In this document: in pieces, positions 1 to 8,753 of the stretch
Position numbering within the stretch: the stretch's first letter is position 1
How the letters are laid out: each line of letters opens with the position of its first letter
Assembly (NCBI GenBank): GCA_019352035.1
Contig: JABBNZ010000012.1
Location: 1 to 64,000 of the forward strand
Direction: 5' to 3'
Length of the DNA stretch: 64,000 bases
Origin: Pseudomonadota bacterium
GTDB taxonomy: Bacteria; Pseudomonadota; Gammaproteobacteria; Steroidobacterales; Steroidobacteraceae
Position numbers and translations under genes: made by a program
The notes under the pieces: model-generated
Database searches by the model: none
The model's input: the letters and a program-made list of their open reading frames with translations, nothing else
Told to the model about the DNA's origin: nothing

Positions 1-189
1 GTCGTGATCGATGTCGGAATGAACCGTCTCGAGAATGGCCATCTGGTCGGGGATGTGCAGTTCGACGCCGCGCGGGAAAGGGCCGGCTGGATCACTCCGG
101 TGCCGGGCGGTGTGGGGCCGATGACGGTGGCGATGCTGATGTACAACACGCAAGAGGCCTGTCAGCGCCGTCAAGAGCGGCAAGGCTGA
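1..189 (+). CDS. folD: FolD, C-terminal fragment (methylene-THF dehydrogenase / methenyl-THF cyclohydrolase), cut by window edge
   Basis: Only the last 62 residues are present; the reading frame is open to base 1 and stops at TGA 187-189. The tail carries the FolD signature [10 protein letters not shown] followed by the usual end helix (TVAMLMYNT), and it begins with the family's VIDVG-N strand. FolD interconverts methylene-, methenyl- and formyl-tetrahydrofolate in the cytosol. It faces cysS tail to tail. The GTG at base 4 in the ORF track is an internal valine codon, not a start. Confidence 0.95.
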   Translation, partial: VVIDVGMNRLENGHLVGDVQFDAARERAGWITPVPGGVGPMTVAMLMYNTQEACQRRQERQG

Positions 190-244
190 GCCGACCCTCC
201 AACTCGCTGCTGTCGCTGCTCTCGCAGGAGAATCCTCCCGCAGG

Positions 245-264
245 AGAGTCAGTCGACGGACTCT
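245..264. terminator. Possible hairpin between convergent folD and cysS
   Basis: AGAGTC (245-250) and GACTCT (259-264) pair around an 8-base loop. The 148-bp gap between the convergent folD and cysS ends also holds a second imperfect inverted repeat, CTCTC...GAGAG, just upstream. There is no U-tract on either strand, so a terminator role is only suggested by position. Confidence 0.25.
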
Positions 265-337
265 GCGTCCAGCGCGACGGCCACGTCCACGCCGAACCGT
301 ACGCGTAGCTGGACGCCGAAGGCAGAGCGGGGTCGAT

Positions 338-1768
338 CTAGGCCCGCCGCCACTCCGTCCTGCCGCCGGGCTTGTCCTCCAGAAGGACCCCCGCTCGGGC
401 GAGCTCGTCCCTGATCCGGTCGGCCTGCGCCCAGTTCTTCGCCTGGCGCGCAGCGATGCGCTCCTCGATCCGCCGCGCGATGTCCGTGTCCGTCAGGGGG
501 GTGGCCGCAACGGATTTGCGGTCCTCTTCCGACACGAGCTTCGTGCCGAGCGAAAACCACTCCTTCGGCGTCACCCTGACCCCGAGGACGCCGGCCAGGG
601 AGCGCAGCTGCGCCCCGAGGGCCGCGGCCCGGGCCGCCTCCCCGGCATCCTTGGCGCTGTTGATCTCGCGAGTCAGCGTCTGCAGGACCGCGATCGCCTC
701 CGGCGTGTTGAAATCATCGTCCATCGCCTCCTGGAAGCGGGCGGTGTACCCGGACGGCGGCGGGGCGCCGGGCGCCGGCTCCGGCAGGTCGCGCAACGCC
801 GTCATGATGCGCCCGAGCGCCGCATCCGCCTGCTCGAGCTGCTCGAGCGAATAGTTGATCGGGCCGCGGTAGTGGCTCGAGAGCACGAACCAGCGCAGCA
901 CGTCCGGGTGCCGCACCGCCTTTCCGAGCACTTCGCGCACCGTGAAGAAGTTGCCGAGCGACTTCGACATCTTCTCGTTGTCGATGTTGACGAAGCCGTT
1001 GTGCATCCAGATCTCGGCGAAGCGGTCACCGGTCGCCGCGCAAGTCTGGGCGATCTCGTTCTCGTGATGCGGGAACTTGAGGTCGAGGCCGCCGCCGTGG
1101 ATGTCGAAATGCGAGCCGAGGAGCGCCACCGACATGGCGGAGCACTCGATGTGCCATCCCGGACGGCCTTTGCCCCACGGTGAGTCCCATGCCGGCTCGC
1201 CGGGCTTGGCGTGCTTCCAGAGCACGAAGTCGAGCGGGTCGCGCTTGGCCTCGTCGATCTCGACCCGGGCACCCGCGCGAAGGTCGGCCAGATGCTTGCC
1301 GGAAAGCCGGCCGTAGCCCTCGAACTTCGCGACCGCATACATGACATCGCCGTTCGGGGCGGCATAGGCGTAGCCGCGCTCGATGAGCCGCTCGATCATG
1401 TCGATGATGGCCGGCAGGTATTGCGTGGCTCGGGGCTCGTGATCCGGCCGCATGACTCCGAGGGCGGCGCAATCCTCGTGCATGGCGCGGATGAACCGCT
1501 CCGTGAGCGCGCCGATCGGCTCGCCGTTCTGCGCGGCCCGCTTGATGATCTTGTCGTCGATGTCCGTGATGTTCTGCACGTAGGTGACACGATAGCCGCG
1601 GTGCCGCAGGTAGCGGTTGACCACATCGAACACGATCATCATGCGTGCATGCCCGACGTGGATGAAGTCGTACACCGTCATCCCGCACACATACATGCGG
1701 ACCTCGCCGGCCGCGAGGGTCTCGAGCGGCTGCTTCTCTCCGGTGAGCGAGTTGTGGATGCGGATCAT
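338..1768 (-). CDS. cysS: Cysteinyl-tRNA synthetase
   Basis: A 476-residue class I aminoacyl-tRNA synthetase that charges tRNA-Cys in the cytosol; the length is close to the E. coli enzyme (about 460). Visible marks: the zinc/cysteine-binding start [10 protein letters not shown] (residues 26-35), the HIGH variant HVGHAR, the zinc-ligand region GWHIECSAM, and the KMSKS loop [13 protein letters not shown] start at 1766-1768. It is followed 36 bp upstream by gltX in the same direction. No anomaly seen. Confidence 0.98.
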   Translation of the reverse strand: MIRIHNSLTGEKQPLETLAAGEVRMYVCGMTVYDFIHVGHARMMIVFDVVNRYLRHRGYRVTYVQNITDIDDKIIKRAAQNGEPIGALTERFIRAMHEDCAALGVMRPDHEPRATQYLPAIIDMIERLIERGYAYAAPNGDVMYAVAKFEGYGRLSGKHLADLRAGARVEIDEAKRDPLDFVLWKHAKPGEPAWDSPWGKGRPGWHIECSAMSVALLGSHFDIHGGGLDLKFPHHENEIAQTCAATGDRFAEIWMHNGFVNIDNEKMSKSLGNFFTVREVLGKAVRHPDVLRWFVLSSHYRGPINYSLEQLEQADAALGRIMTALRDLPEPAPGAPPPSGYTARFQEAMDDDFNTPEAIAVLQTLTREINSAKDAGEAARAAALGAQLRSLAGVLGVRVTPKEWFSLGTKLVSEEDRKSVAATPLTDTDIARRIEERIAARQAKNWAQADRIRDELARAGVLLEDKPGGRTEWRRA

Positions 1769-1804
1769 TTCGTCGGTTTCGTGAGGGGTGTGACGGACCG
1801 GGTG

Positions 1805-3241
1805 TCAGGCAAAGCGCGCCAGGCGCAGCTGCGCCTGGCCCGCGGGCATGGCCTTAAGGAGCGGCGCGAGCTCCGGCCCGTGGCCGCGGCCGGTGAGCGC
1901 AAGGCGCAGCGGCATGTAGAGCTCCGCACCCTTCTTTCCCGTCGCGGCGCGCACCGCCGAAGCGATGGCCGCCAGGTCGCTGCCGCTCGTGGCGGCGGCC
2001 TGCGCCGCGGCCGCGAAGAACCCGTTGCCGGCCTTGCGGACGATCGACTCGCCCTCAGGCTCCAGCGCCGGCGGCGGCCCGAAGATGATCCGCTCCCAGG
2101 GCCGCGCATCCTCCGGCAACACTACGTTGGGCAGGACCGCGGCCACGAATGCGTCCGTCGCGGACTCGCCGAGTCCCGCCGGCAGTGATGCGGCGAGCCA
2201 CGCCCGCGCCTCATCCATCGGCAGACGATGTACCGCTTCCTTCTGCCACGCCCGCAGCTGCTGCGCATCGAAATGCGCCGACGCTCGTCCGAGATGCGCA
2301 GGATCGAATGCCTGAGCCATGGCCTCGAGATCGAGAAGACCGTGCTCGCCGCTCGAGTGGCCCAGGCGAAAGAGATGGTTGACCAGCGCCTCCGCTCGAT
2401 AGCCGCTGTCGCGGTATTCGCGCACGCTCGTCGCGCCATGGCGCTTGGAAAGCGGCGCGCCGTCGGCGCCGAGGATCAGCGACACGTGCCCGTAGCGCGG
2501 CTGGCGCAAGCCCAGCGCCTCCAGGATCAGCAGCTGTCTCGGGGTGTTGGCGAGGTGATCTTCGCCCCGCAGGACATGCGTGACACCCATCTCGGCGTCA
2601 TCGATCGCATTGCTGAAGAAGAAAGCGGCCGTGCCGTCGGCGCGCCGGATGACGAAATCCCCGATGTCGTCCGAGAGAAAGCTCTGGGGACCGTGGACCA
2701 GATCCACGAACTCGATGCGCTTACCCGTGGGAACGCGAAAGCGCATCGTCGCGGACAGCCCCTGCTCCCGCTTGCCGCGGCGCTGCTCCTGCGAGAGCGC
2801 GCGGCAGGTCCCGGTGTAGCGCGGCGGCCGTCCCGAGCCCAGCTGGGCGCGGCGCGCCGCTTCGAGCTCGAGCGGTGTGCAGAAGCACGGATAAACCGCC
2901 TCCTGCCGCTCCAGGGCCTCGGAGAACCCGGCATAGAGCGCACCGCGCTGCGACTGGCGGTAGGGTCCCCGGCCGTCCTCCCGGTCCGGCCCCGCATTCC
3001 AGTCCAACCGGAGCCAGCGCAGATCCTCGAGCACCGCGGCCAGGTGCGACTCCTGGCTGCGCTGCGCATCCGTGTCCTCGATCCGCAGCAGGAAGCGCCC
3101 GCCGGCGCGGCGCGCCAGCAGATAGTTAAATAGCGCCGTACGCGCGTTGCCGAGGTGCAACTCCCCAGTCGGACTCGGCGCAAAGCGCGTCACCACACCG
3201 GGGTCGAACCCCGCGGCGGCTGAGCTGTCCATTGCGGTCAT
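1805..3241 (-). CDS. gltX: Glutamyl-tRNA synthetase
   Basis: A 478-residue class I synthetase with the HIGH-type motif PSPTGELHLGNART near the N-terminus, FLLRIEDTD downstream, and the KMSKS equivalent PLSKRHGA, all diagnostic of GltX. It loads glutamate on tRNA-Glu. Two in-frame ATG codons (3241 and 3232) are possible starts; both leave the catalytic core intact. The gene is head to head with the cyclophilin gene over a 104-bp intergenic region and is co-directional with cysS. Whether it also charges tRNA-Gln cannot be judged from the sequence alone. Confidence 0.97.
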   Translation of the reverse strand: MTAMDSSAAAGFDPGVVTRFAPSPTGELHLGNARTALFNYLLARRAGGRFLLRIEDTDAQRSQESHLAAVLEDLRWLRLDWNAGPDREDGRGPYRQSQRGALYAGFSEALERQEAVYPCFCTPLELEAARRAQLGSGRPPRYTGTCRALSQEQRRGKREQGLSATMRFRVPTGKRIEFVDLVHGPQSFLSDDIGDFVIRRADGTAAFFFSNAIDDAEMGVTHVLRGEDHLANTPRQLLILEALGLRQPRYGHVSLILGADGAPLSKRHGATSVREYRDSGYRAEALVNHLFRLGHSSGEHGLLDLEAMAQAFDPAHLGRASAHFDAQQLRAWQKEAVHRLPMDEARAWLAASLPAGLGESATDAFVAAVLPNVVLPEDARPWERIIFGPPPALEPEGESIVRKAGNGFFAAAAQAAATSGSDLAAIASAVRAATGKKGAELYMPLRLALTGRGHGPELAPLLKAMPAGQAQLRLARFA

Positions 3242-3301
3242 GCGGCAATGGTACGGGGTTTACCGCGGGAGCGACATCGCCCAGCCCCGGACCCCTGGCG
3301 C

Positions 3302-3310
3302 TGCTAAGAT
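3302..3310 (+). promoter_or_regulatory. Extended -10 promoter element of the cyclophilin gene
   Basis: TGCTAAGAT is a good extended -10 (TGn plus TAAGAT), 35 bp before the ATG at 3346. The expected transcript start is near 3317, leaving a short leader with a CACGGAG ribosome-binding site. No convincing -35 is visible, as usual for extended -10 promoters. Confidence 0.45.
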
Positions 3311-3345
3311 CCCGGCCTCAACGAGATACGCGACACGGAGACCCA

Positions 3346-4317
3346 ATGCGCGCCCAGAACCGGACCCTGATCGCGGCATGCACCCTGGCGGCCGCCCTCG
3401 CCTGCCTCCTGCTCGTGCAGCCCGCGGCTCGCGCGCAAGACGCGTCCCACACCAATCCCGAGGTGCGGGTCACCACGGACATGGGCTCCTTCGTGATCGA
3501 GCTGCGGCCCAACCGCGCTCCGCTCACCGTGGCCAATTTCCTGCACTACGTGCGCTCCGGCTTCTACAACAACACCCTCTTCCACCGCGTGGTGGCCAAC
3601 TTCGTCGTTCAGGGCGGCGGTCATGCCTCGACACCGCCCTACGCGCTAAAGCCCACCTACCCGCCGATCGACAACGAGTCGGGCAACGGCCTGCAGAACA
3701 AGCGCGGCACGGTCGGCCTCGCGCGCGCCGCCGCTCCCGATACCGGCAATGCCCAGTTCTACATCAATCTCGTCGACAATCCGGAGCTCGACCCCCTGCC
3801 GACGCGCTGGGGCTACGCGGTATTCGGCAAGGTGGTCGAGGGAATGAGCGTCGTCGATCGCATCGGCACCGTCGCGACGGGCGCCTTCGGGCCCTTCAAG
3901 TCCGATGCGCCGCTGAAGCCGCTGATCATCGAGAAGGTCGAAGAGATCACGCCGTCGCAGCTCTCCTCACCCTCGACCGGCACACCGCCGGCACCCCCGC
4001 CGTCAGGGACGCCGAGCTCGGGGACATCCTCCTCGGGATCCTCGAGCACGGGTTCTGCCGGCGCGGCGAGCCCGCAGTCGGGGTCACCGCAGTCCTCGCA
4101 ACCTCCCGCTGCCGGCCCGCCGGCACAGCCGGCGGAGAAGGGAGCGAAGCCCGCTGCTGCGCCGGCGGGCGCTACGAGCGGCCAGTCTTCGGACGCGACG
4201 CCGCCTCCGACGCAGTCGCAGTCTGGCGCGGGCGCTGCCGACCAGCCCAGCGGCGGCGCTGGGACCGCGGACAGCACGGGCAGCACGGGCAGCACGAGCA
4301 CCACGCCGCAGCGATGA
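3346..4317 (+). CDS. Exported cyclophilin-type peptidyl-prolyl isomerase with long low-complexity tail
   Basis: A 323-residue protein. Residues 1-30 are a signal peptide ending ARAQDA. Residues about 40-200 are a compact bacterial cyclophilin (PpiA/PpiB type): VTTDMGSFVIEL, FHRVVANFVVQGG, GTVGLARA and NAQFYINLVDN are the active-site strands. It should catalyse proline isomerisation in the periplasm. The last ~110 residues are Pro/Ser/Gly/Ala/Gln-rich with no recognisable fold. The ORF track begins at 3232, but ATG 3346 has the ribosome-binding site and starts the signal peptide. Its stop overlaps the lpxH start (ATGA), so the two are co-translated, as in the ppiB-lpxH order of enterics. Confidence 0.92.
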   Translation: MRAQNRTLIAACTLAAALACLLLVQPAARAQDASHTNPEVRVTTDMGSFVIELRPNRAPLTVANFLHYVRSGFYNNTLFHRVVANFVVQGGGHASTPPYALKPTYPPIDNESGNGLQNKRGTVGLARAAAPDTGNAQFYINLVDNPELDPLPTRWGYAVFGKVVEGMSVVDRIGTVATGAFGPFKSDAPLKPLIIEKVEEITPSQLSSPSTGTPPAPPPSGTPSSGTSSSGSSSTGSAGAASPQSGSPQSSQPPAAGPPAQPAEKGAKPAAAPAGATSGQSSDATPPPTQSQSGAGAADQPSGGAGTADSTGSTGSTSTTPQR

Positions 4318-5087
4318 CAGCGGCGCCGGACCCCGCAACACCACGGGCTCCGGGCCCAGCATCCGCGCGATACGTCTTCGTTTCCGACGTACATCTCGAC
4401 GCCGCGGCTCCGGATGCACAGTGGCAATTTCTCGAGTTTCTGCGCACGCAGGCCGCTGGCGCGCGCGCACTCTATATCCTGGGCGACCTCTTCGAGGCCT
4501 GGGTCGGAGATGATGATGCCGGGGGCGAAAGGGCCGCCGTGCTCACCGCGCTGCGTGAGCTGACCGCAAGCGGCGTCGCCTGCTTCTTCCTGCACGGCAA
4601 CCGGGACTTTCTCATCGGCGAGGACTTCTGCCGCGAGACTGGATGTCAGCTGTTGCCCGACCCCGTGATTGCGCAGCTCGATGACGAGCGGGTCCTGCTG
4701 ACCCACGGCGATGCGTTCTGCACCGATGACCATGCCTATCAGGAGCTGCGCAGCATCGTCAGGACGCCTGTCTGGCAGCGGCGGTTTCTCGCCTTACCGC
4801 TTTCCGACCGCCAGCTGCTTGCCAACGAGGCGCGCGCGGGCAGCCGCGCGCACACCACGCGCAGCGTCCCGCAGGTGATGGATGTGAACGCCGCGGCCGT
4901 AACGGCGGCGTTCAAGGCCGCACGCGTCCGCAGGATCATTCACGGCCACACGCACAGGCCCGCGGTGCACGATGCGCTGGTGGACGGCCAGCCCGTCCAG
5001 CGCATCGTGCTGGGCGCCTGGTATGAGCAGGGCAGCTATCTGGTGCGCGAGGCTGGAAACTACGTCCTCAGGACTCTGCCCCGCTGA
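4314..5087 (+). CDS. lpxH: UDP-2,3-diacylglucosamine diphosphatase
   Basis: A 257-residue calcineurin-like metallophosphoesterase of lipid A synthesis, hydrolysing UDP-2,3-diacylglucosamine to lipid X and UMP at the inner membrane. Metal and substrate motifs are in order: FVSDVHLD, LGDLFEAWVGDDD, HGNRDFLIG, LLTHGDAFCTDD and HGHTHRPAVHD. The ATG overlaps the preceding stop; the longer ORF in the track starting at 3147 is an accidental upstream extension. About 15 residues precede the first motif, slightly longer than usual. Confidence 0.96.
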   Translation: MTAAPDPATPRAPGPASARYVFVSDVHLDAAAPDAQWQFLEFLRTQAAGARALYILGDLFEAWVGDDDAGGERAAVLTALRELTASGVACFFLHGNRDFLIGEDFCRETGCQLLPDPVIAQLDDERVLLTHGDAFCTDDHAYQELRSIVRTPVWQRRFLALPLSDRQLLANEARAGSRAHTTRSVPQVMDVNAAAVTAAFKAARVRRIIHGHTHRPAVHDALVDGQPVQRIVLGAWYEQGSYLVREAGNYVLRTLPR

Positions 5088-5091
5088 GCGC

Positions 5092-5568
5092 TCATCGGGG
5101 CCCGGGTCCCGGTGCGGCTCCCGGCGGCGGCGGCGGTCCCATACGCCCGCCATGCATCAGCCTGCCGTGCATCATCATGCCGTGCATCATCATCGGGCCC
5201 ATCATCATGTGCGGCCCGGGCATGAGAACCTCGAATTTCTTCATCTGCTCCGGGCTCAACACACCCGTGAGCTTCTCGACGGTGTCCTTGCGTACGGCGC
5301 GATGGGTTTCCCGGATCTGCCGCATCGCCTGCTCCATGGTTCGCCGCATGCGGGCATGCTCCGCGGCGAGAATGGTCCGCACCTTCTGTTGCTGCGCCGG
5401 TGTCAGATCGAGGAGCACCGTGAGCTGCTCCATCCGGCGTTGCTCCATCCGGTGCATCATGGCGCGCCCGCCGTGCCAGGGATGCGGGGGCGGCGCCGGC
5501 GGTGTCTGAGCCAGCGCCATCCCGGAGGCGCAAAGCAGCGCGATCGCTACTACGCTGTGTCTGATCAT
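5092..5568 (-). CDS. Spy/CpxP-like periplasmic protein with Met/His-rich tail
   Basis: A 158-residue exported protein: signal peptide 1-21 (MALA|Q), then a helical Spy core with two LTxxQ-type motifs (LTPAQQQKV and LSPEQMKKF). Spy and CpxP act as periplasmic chaperones or stress sensors. The C-terminal ~40 residues are strikingly rich in Met and His (PHMMMGPMMMHGMMMHG), then proline/glycine, which suggests metal (copper-type) binding; this is inference. It is the third gene after an OmpR-type regulator and its kinase, 72 bp from the kinase stop, so likely part of that regulon. It is convergent with lpxH with 4 bp between the stops. Confidence 0.85.
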   Translation of the reverse strand: MIRHSVVAIALLCASGMALAQTPPAPPPHPWHGGRAMMHRMEQRRMEQLTVLLDLTPAQQQKVRTILAAEHARMRRTMEQAMRQIRETHRAVRKDTVEKLTGVLSPEQMKKFEVLMPGPHMMMGPMMMHGMMMHGRLMHGGRMGPPPPPGAAPGPGPR

Positions 5569-5640
5569 CGTTCGTCCCCTGTGTGGGCTTGATGGTGAGA
5601 GGACTCTAGCGCCTCCCGCCGGCCAGCGACGTAAGCAATC

Positions 5641-7242
5641 TTAATGCCGCCGCGGCAGCGTGAGCTGGGCCTCGAGGCCGCCCTCGGGACGGTTGCGCAG
5701 CGCGAGAGCCCCGCCATGGGCCTGCGCGACGTCCCGCGCGATGCTGAGTCCCAGGCCCGTACCCCCGGTGTCGCGGTTGCGGGAAGACTCCAGCCGATAG
5801 AACGGCTCGAACACTTTCTCGAGCTCCTCGGGAGGGATGCCCGGACCGTCATCGCAGACGCTGATCTGGAGCTGCGCCCCGTCCCGGACCAGAATCGTCG
5901 CACGGACGCCGAAGTTGATGGCGTTGCCGACCAGATTGGTGATGCACCGCTTCAATGCCTGTGGCTTGCCCGGAAACGGCCGCAGAGCGCGTCCCTCGAC
6001 CGTCACCTCCTTGCCCATCTCCACGAACTCACCGCGGATGGTCTCGAGAAGCAGGTTGACGTCGACCGGCTCCAGTCCCTCCTCGTCGTTCAATCCACGA
6101 AAGAGCGCCAGCGCTCCGCGCACCATGCTCTCCATCTCATCGAGCTCCTTGCCGAAGCGGGCCTGCAGCGCAGGGTCCTCGATCTGCGTCTCGACCTGAA
6201 GCCGCAGCCGCGTCAGCGGCGTCTTGAGGTCATGAGACATGGCCGCAAGCACGCGCGTGCGGCTATCGAGGTATCGATGCAGACGGTCCTGCATGGTGTT
6301 GAAGGCGCGGGCGGCGTGGCGCAGCTCGCGCGCGCCCTTCTCTTCCAGCTTCGGCTGGCGCTCGCCCCTTCCGATGTTGTCCGCCGCGCTCGCGAGCCGG
6401 GACAGCGGGCGGGTGATGCCGCGGGCGGCGATGTAGAGCGCAACGACGAGCAGGACCACGAGGAGAATGACGTTGAGCATCAGGCTCGGGGGCAGCGGCG
6501 CTCCTGGATCGATGCGCGTGACGCGGTAGACGAGCCTGGAGTCATCGGGCAGATGGATGACGACGTCATAGGCCCGGGCAGGCTGAGCAGCCGGCAATCC
6601 CAGGAAAGGCGAGGGGATCTGAATGACCCGCGCGGCCGGTGCGGCCGCCGTCCGCACCGAAACACCGTACCCGCTGCCGAGCTCCGCCCGCAGCTGCCGG
6701 GTCAGCGCCGCCTTCAAACCGAGGCTTCGCGAGGTGAACGGAAGTTGTATGAAGAAGTGCGGCCATGAGTGGGGGCGCAGAAGCGATGTGCGCGCAGGCG
6801 CCTTGGGGGAAGGCCTGGCAGCTCCTACGCCAGGGTGCGGCGCCAGGGCGGATGGCGGCCCGCCCCCGGCGGCCGGCGGCAACAGGTCAGGTGTCCTGCT
6901 CCAGGCATGCGCCCGCAGGCGCAGGGCCCGCCGCTCGCGGTGAAGCGCGAGGCGCGCCGCCTGCTCCTTCAGCCGCGCGATCGTGGGACCGCGCTGCTCG
7001 GGCGGCAGCTGCTCGAGCAGCAGCGTGATCTCCGTGATCCGGCGCGACCACACCCAAACACTGGTGTCGAGGGCGAATTGCTCCAAGTGGCGTGCGAAGA
7101 GGTACAGCGTCGCGGCCTGCGCCAGCACGACGGCGATCACCAGGGCGGCGATCAGGCGGCCGAACAGTGAGTGCGGCCAAGGCGAGATACGCATATAGGA
7201 GCGGGCGGCCTCAGGCGCTCTCGACCGGAACGCCGATGACAT
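5641..7242 (-). CDS. EnvZ-type sensor histidine kinase
   Basis: A 533-residue inner-membrane kinase. TM1 is near residues 25-45, followed by a ~190-residue Pro-rich periplasmic region, TM2 near 230-250, a HAMP linker, the H-box MSHDLKTPLTRLR, N-box LVGNAINFG, G1 CDDGPGIPPEE and G2 GGTGLGLSIA. It pairs with the response regulator just upstream, whose 3' end it overlaps by 32 bp if this start is used. An internal ATG at 7194 (MRISPWPHS) would remove the overlap and is an equally plausible start; neither has a strong ribosome-binding site. The signal sensed is unknown; the downstream Spy-like gene suggests envelope or metal stress. Confidence 0.93.
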   Translation of the reverse strand: MSSAFRSRAPEAARSYMRISPWPHSLFGRLIAALVIAVVLAQAATLYLFARHLEQFALDTSVWVWSRRITEITLLLEQLPPEQRGPTIARLKEQAARLALHRERRALRLRAHAWSRTPDLLPPAAGGGPPSALAPHPGVGAARPSPKAPARTSLLRPHSWPHFFIQLPFTSRSLGLKAALTRQLRAELGSGYGVSVRTAAAPAARVIQIPSPFLGLPAAQPARAYDVVIHLPDDSRLVYRVTRIDPGAPLPPSLMLNVILLVVLLVVALYIAARGITRPLSRLASAADNIGRGERQPKLEEKGARELRHAARAFNTMQDRLHRYLDSRTRVLAAMSHDLKTPLTRLRLQVETQIEDPALQARFGKELDEMESMVRGALALFRGLNDEEGLEPVDVNLLLETIRGEFVEMGKEVTVEGRALRPFPGKPQALKRCITNLVGNAINFGVRATILVRDGAQLQISVCDDGPGIPPEELEKVFEPFYRLESSRNRDTGGTGLGLSIARDVAQAHGGALALRNRPEGGLEAQLTLPRRH

Positions 7243-7930
7243 AGCCCTCGCCGTATACGGTCTTGATGATCTGCGGCGCGCGGGCGTCGTCGCCCAGAAT
7301 CTGCCGCAGACGGCTGACTCGCACGTCGATGCTGCGGTCGAATGGGTCCGCCTCGCGTCCGCGCAGCAACTCCGTCAGTTGTGCCCGCGACAACACCCGG
7401 TTTCCGGCGGAGAGAAGCACGGCGAGCAAGCGATATTCCGCACCGCTAAGGGAGACATCCTTGCCAGACGCATCAGTGAGCGTCCGTCGTGTCGTGTCGA
7501 GCCGCCAACCGGCGAAAGAGAACCCGCGGACCAACTGTGGATTGGGATCCCGAGGCGTGTGGGCCGCGCGCCGCAGCACCGCCCGAATCCGCACCAGGAG
7601 CTCGCGCGGATTGAAGGGCTTCGGCAGGTAGTCGTCAGCGCCGACCTCGAGTCCGACGATCCGATCGACGTCCTCGCCGCGCGCGGTCAGCATGATCACC
7701 GGAATCTGCGAATGCGTGCGCAGCTCGCGGCACAGGGCGAGGCCGTCCTCTGCGGGCAGCATCAGATCGAGCACGATGAGGTCGACCGACGACCGCTCCA
7801 GCACGCGCCGCATCTCACGGCCGTCCGGGACGGCCGTCGTGCGGAAATCGTTCTTCTCCAGATATTGACTCAACAGCGAGCGGATCTCGCGGTCGTCGTC
7901 GACGATGAGGAGGTGCGGATGGTCGGTCAT
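7211..7930 (-). CDS. OmpR-family response regulator
   Basis: A 239-residue two-domain regulator. The receiver has the acidic pocket IVDDD, the phospho-acceptor in LIVLDLMLPAEDG, the T in MLTARG and the lysine in LPKPF. A winged-helix DNA-binding domain with RVSRLRQILGDD and VYGEGYVI follows. ATG at 7928-7930 is preferred over the TTG three codons earlier. It is first in an apparent operon RR - kinase - Spy-like protein. The LMLPAEDGLALCREL segment resembles OmpR proper, but orthology was not tested. Confidence 0.93.
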   Translation of the reverse strand: MTDHPHLLIVDDDREIRSLLSQYLEKNDFRTTAVPDGREMRRVLERSSVDLIVLDLMLPAEDGLALCRELRTHSQIPVIMLTARGEDVDRIVGLEVGADDYLPKPFNPRELLVRIRAVLRRAAHTPRDPNPQLVRGFSFAGWRLDTTRRTLTDASGKDVSLSGAEYRLLAVLLSAGNRVLSRAQLTELLRGREADPFDRSIDVRVSRLRQILGDDARAPQIIKTVYGEGYVIGVPVESA

Positions 7931-7975
7931 GTCGAGCAAGATAACCGCGCCCTGCGCGGCTGTTGTAACGAACTG

Positions 7976-8620
7976 TTATTCCGGCGGCCCCGAGTGGAAC
8001 CGCAGCTGCGCATCCGGGGCCGTGGCGAGCCGGGCCTCATGCTCGGCGAGCTCCCGCAGCCGCTGCCGCCACTGCGGCGGCGCCGCCTCCTGCGCGAGCT
8101 CGAGATATTGCTCGAAGTGCCGGGCCTCCGACCGTGCGAGCTGCCCATAGAACCCGCCCACCTGCGCGGGCAGACGCGGGGCGAGCAGGCGAAAGCGCTC
8201 GCAGGAGCGAGCCTCGATCAAAGCTCCCGTCAGGAGCAGGTCGAGCTTGCGTCCGGGGTCCGCGGTGCGCAGCGCCGTTCTCAGACCCGCGGCATAGCGG
8301 CCCGGCCGCTGCCGCTCGAACGGCACCCCGAGCGTGGTCATGAGCGCCTGTACCTGCTCGAAGTGCCGCAGCTCCTCGCGCGCCAGGCGCGACAGTGCGG
8401 CGGCGAGGCGGCGGTCCTGCGGATAGGCGAACATCAGCGCGAGGGCGGTCGACGCGGCCTTCTTCTCGCACTGCGCGTGATCGTTGAGGAGCTCCCGCCA
8501 GCAGGCGGACGCCGCCTCCACCCAGGCGGGCGGTGTCGGCGCGAGCAATATGCCGGCCTCGCCGTTGCGAGGCCCCGTCCCGGCGCCCTCTGAGACCCGC
8601 GTTCTCGAGTCGACACTCAC
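7976..8620 (-). CDS. miaE: tRNA 2-methylthio-N6-isopentenyladenosine-37 hydroxylase
   Basis: A 214-residue non-haem diiron protein matching MiaE, which hydroxylates ms2i6A37 in tRNAs to ms2io6A37 using oxygen. Ferritin-like iron ligands are visible as the DHAQCEKKAA helix, EELRHFEQV, LIEARSCERF and SEARHFEQYL. The track start is GTG 8618-8620; no ribosome-binding site stands out, and the first ~22 residues are unconserved-looking, so the start could lie further in. It reads in the same direction as the kinase gene upstream, separated by 133 bp that contain two hairpins. Confidence 0.9.
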   Translation of the reverse strand: MSVDSRTRVSEGAGTGPRNGEAGILLAPTPPAWVEAASACWRELLNDHAQCEKKAASTALALMFAYPQDRRLAAALSRLAREELRHFEQVQALMTTLGVPFERQRPGRYAAGLRTALRTADPGRKLDLLLTGALIEARSCERFRLLAPRLPAQVGGFYGQLARSEARHFEQYLELAQEAAPPQWRQRLRELAEHEARLATAPDAQLRFHSGPPE

Positions 8621-8678
8621 CGGGAAGCCCCTTCGGGCCGGCTGTCGCCGTCCACAAAAGCCGCCGGAGCGTTTGAAC

Positions 8679-8752
8679 GCCCGGCTTCGCCGGGCGGGCC
8701 CGCAGGGCCGAGGCCCATGGATGGGCCGGGTAAAATTGGTCCCGACAATTTT
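8679..8752. other. Two hairpins between miaE and the Ser/Thr kinase gene
   Basis: GCCCGGC-TTC-GCCGGGC (8679-8695) is a tight perfect 7-bp hairpin. AAAATTG-GTCCCGA-CAATTTT (8732-8752) is a perfect 7-bp AT-rich hairpin starting one base past the kinase stop. Together they may end the kinase transcript on the minus strand, although a classical GC stem with U-tract is absent. Confidence 0.4.
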
Positions 8753-8753
8753 G

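Noticed and set aside
1211-2188. Long plus-strand ORF opposite cysS and gltX
   Set aside because: It is a shadow of two clearly conserved synthetase genes on the other strand and has no recognisable motif.
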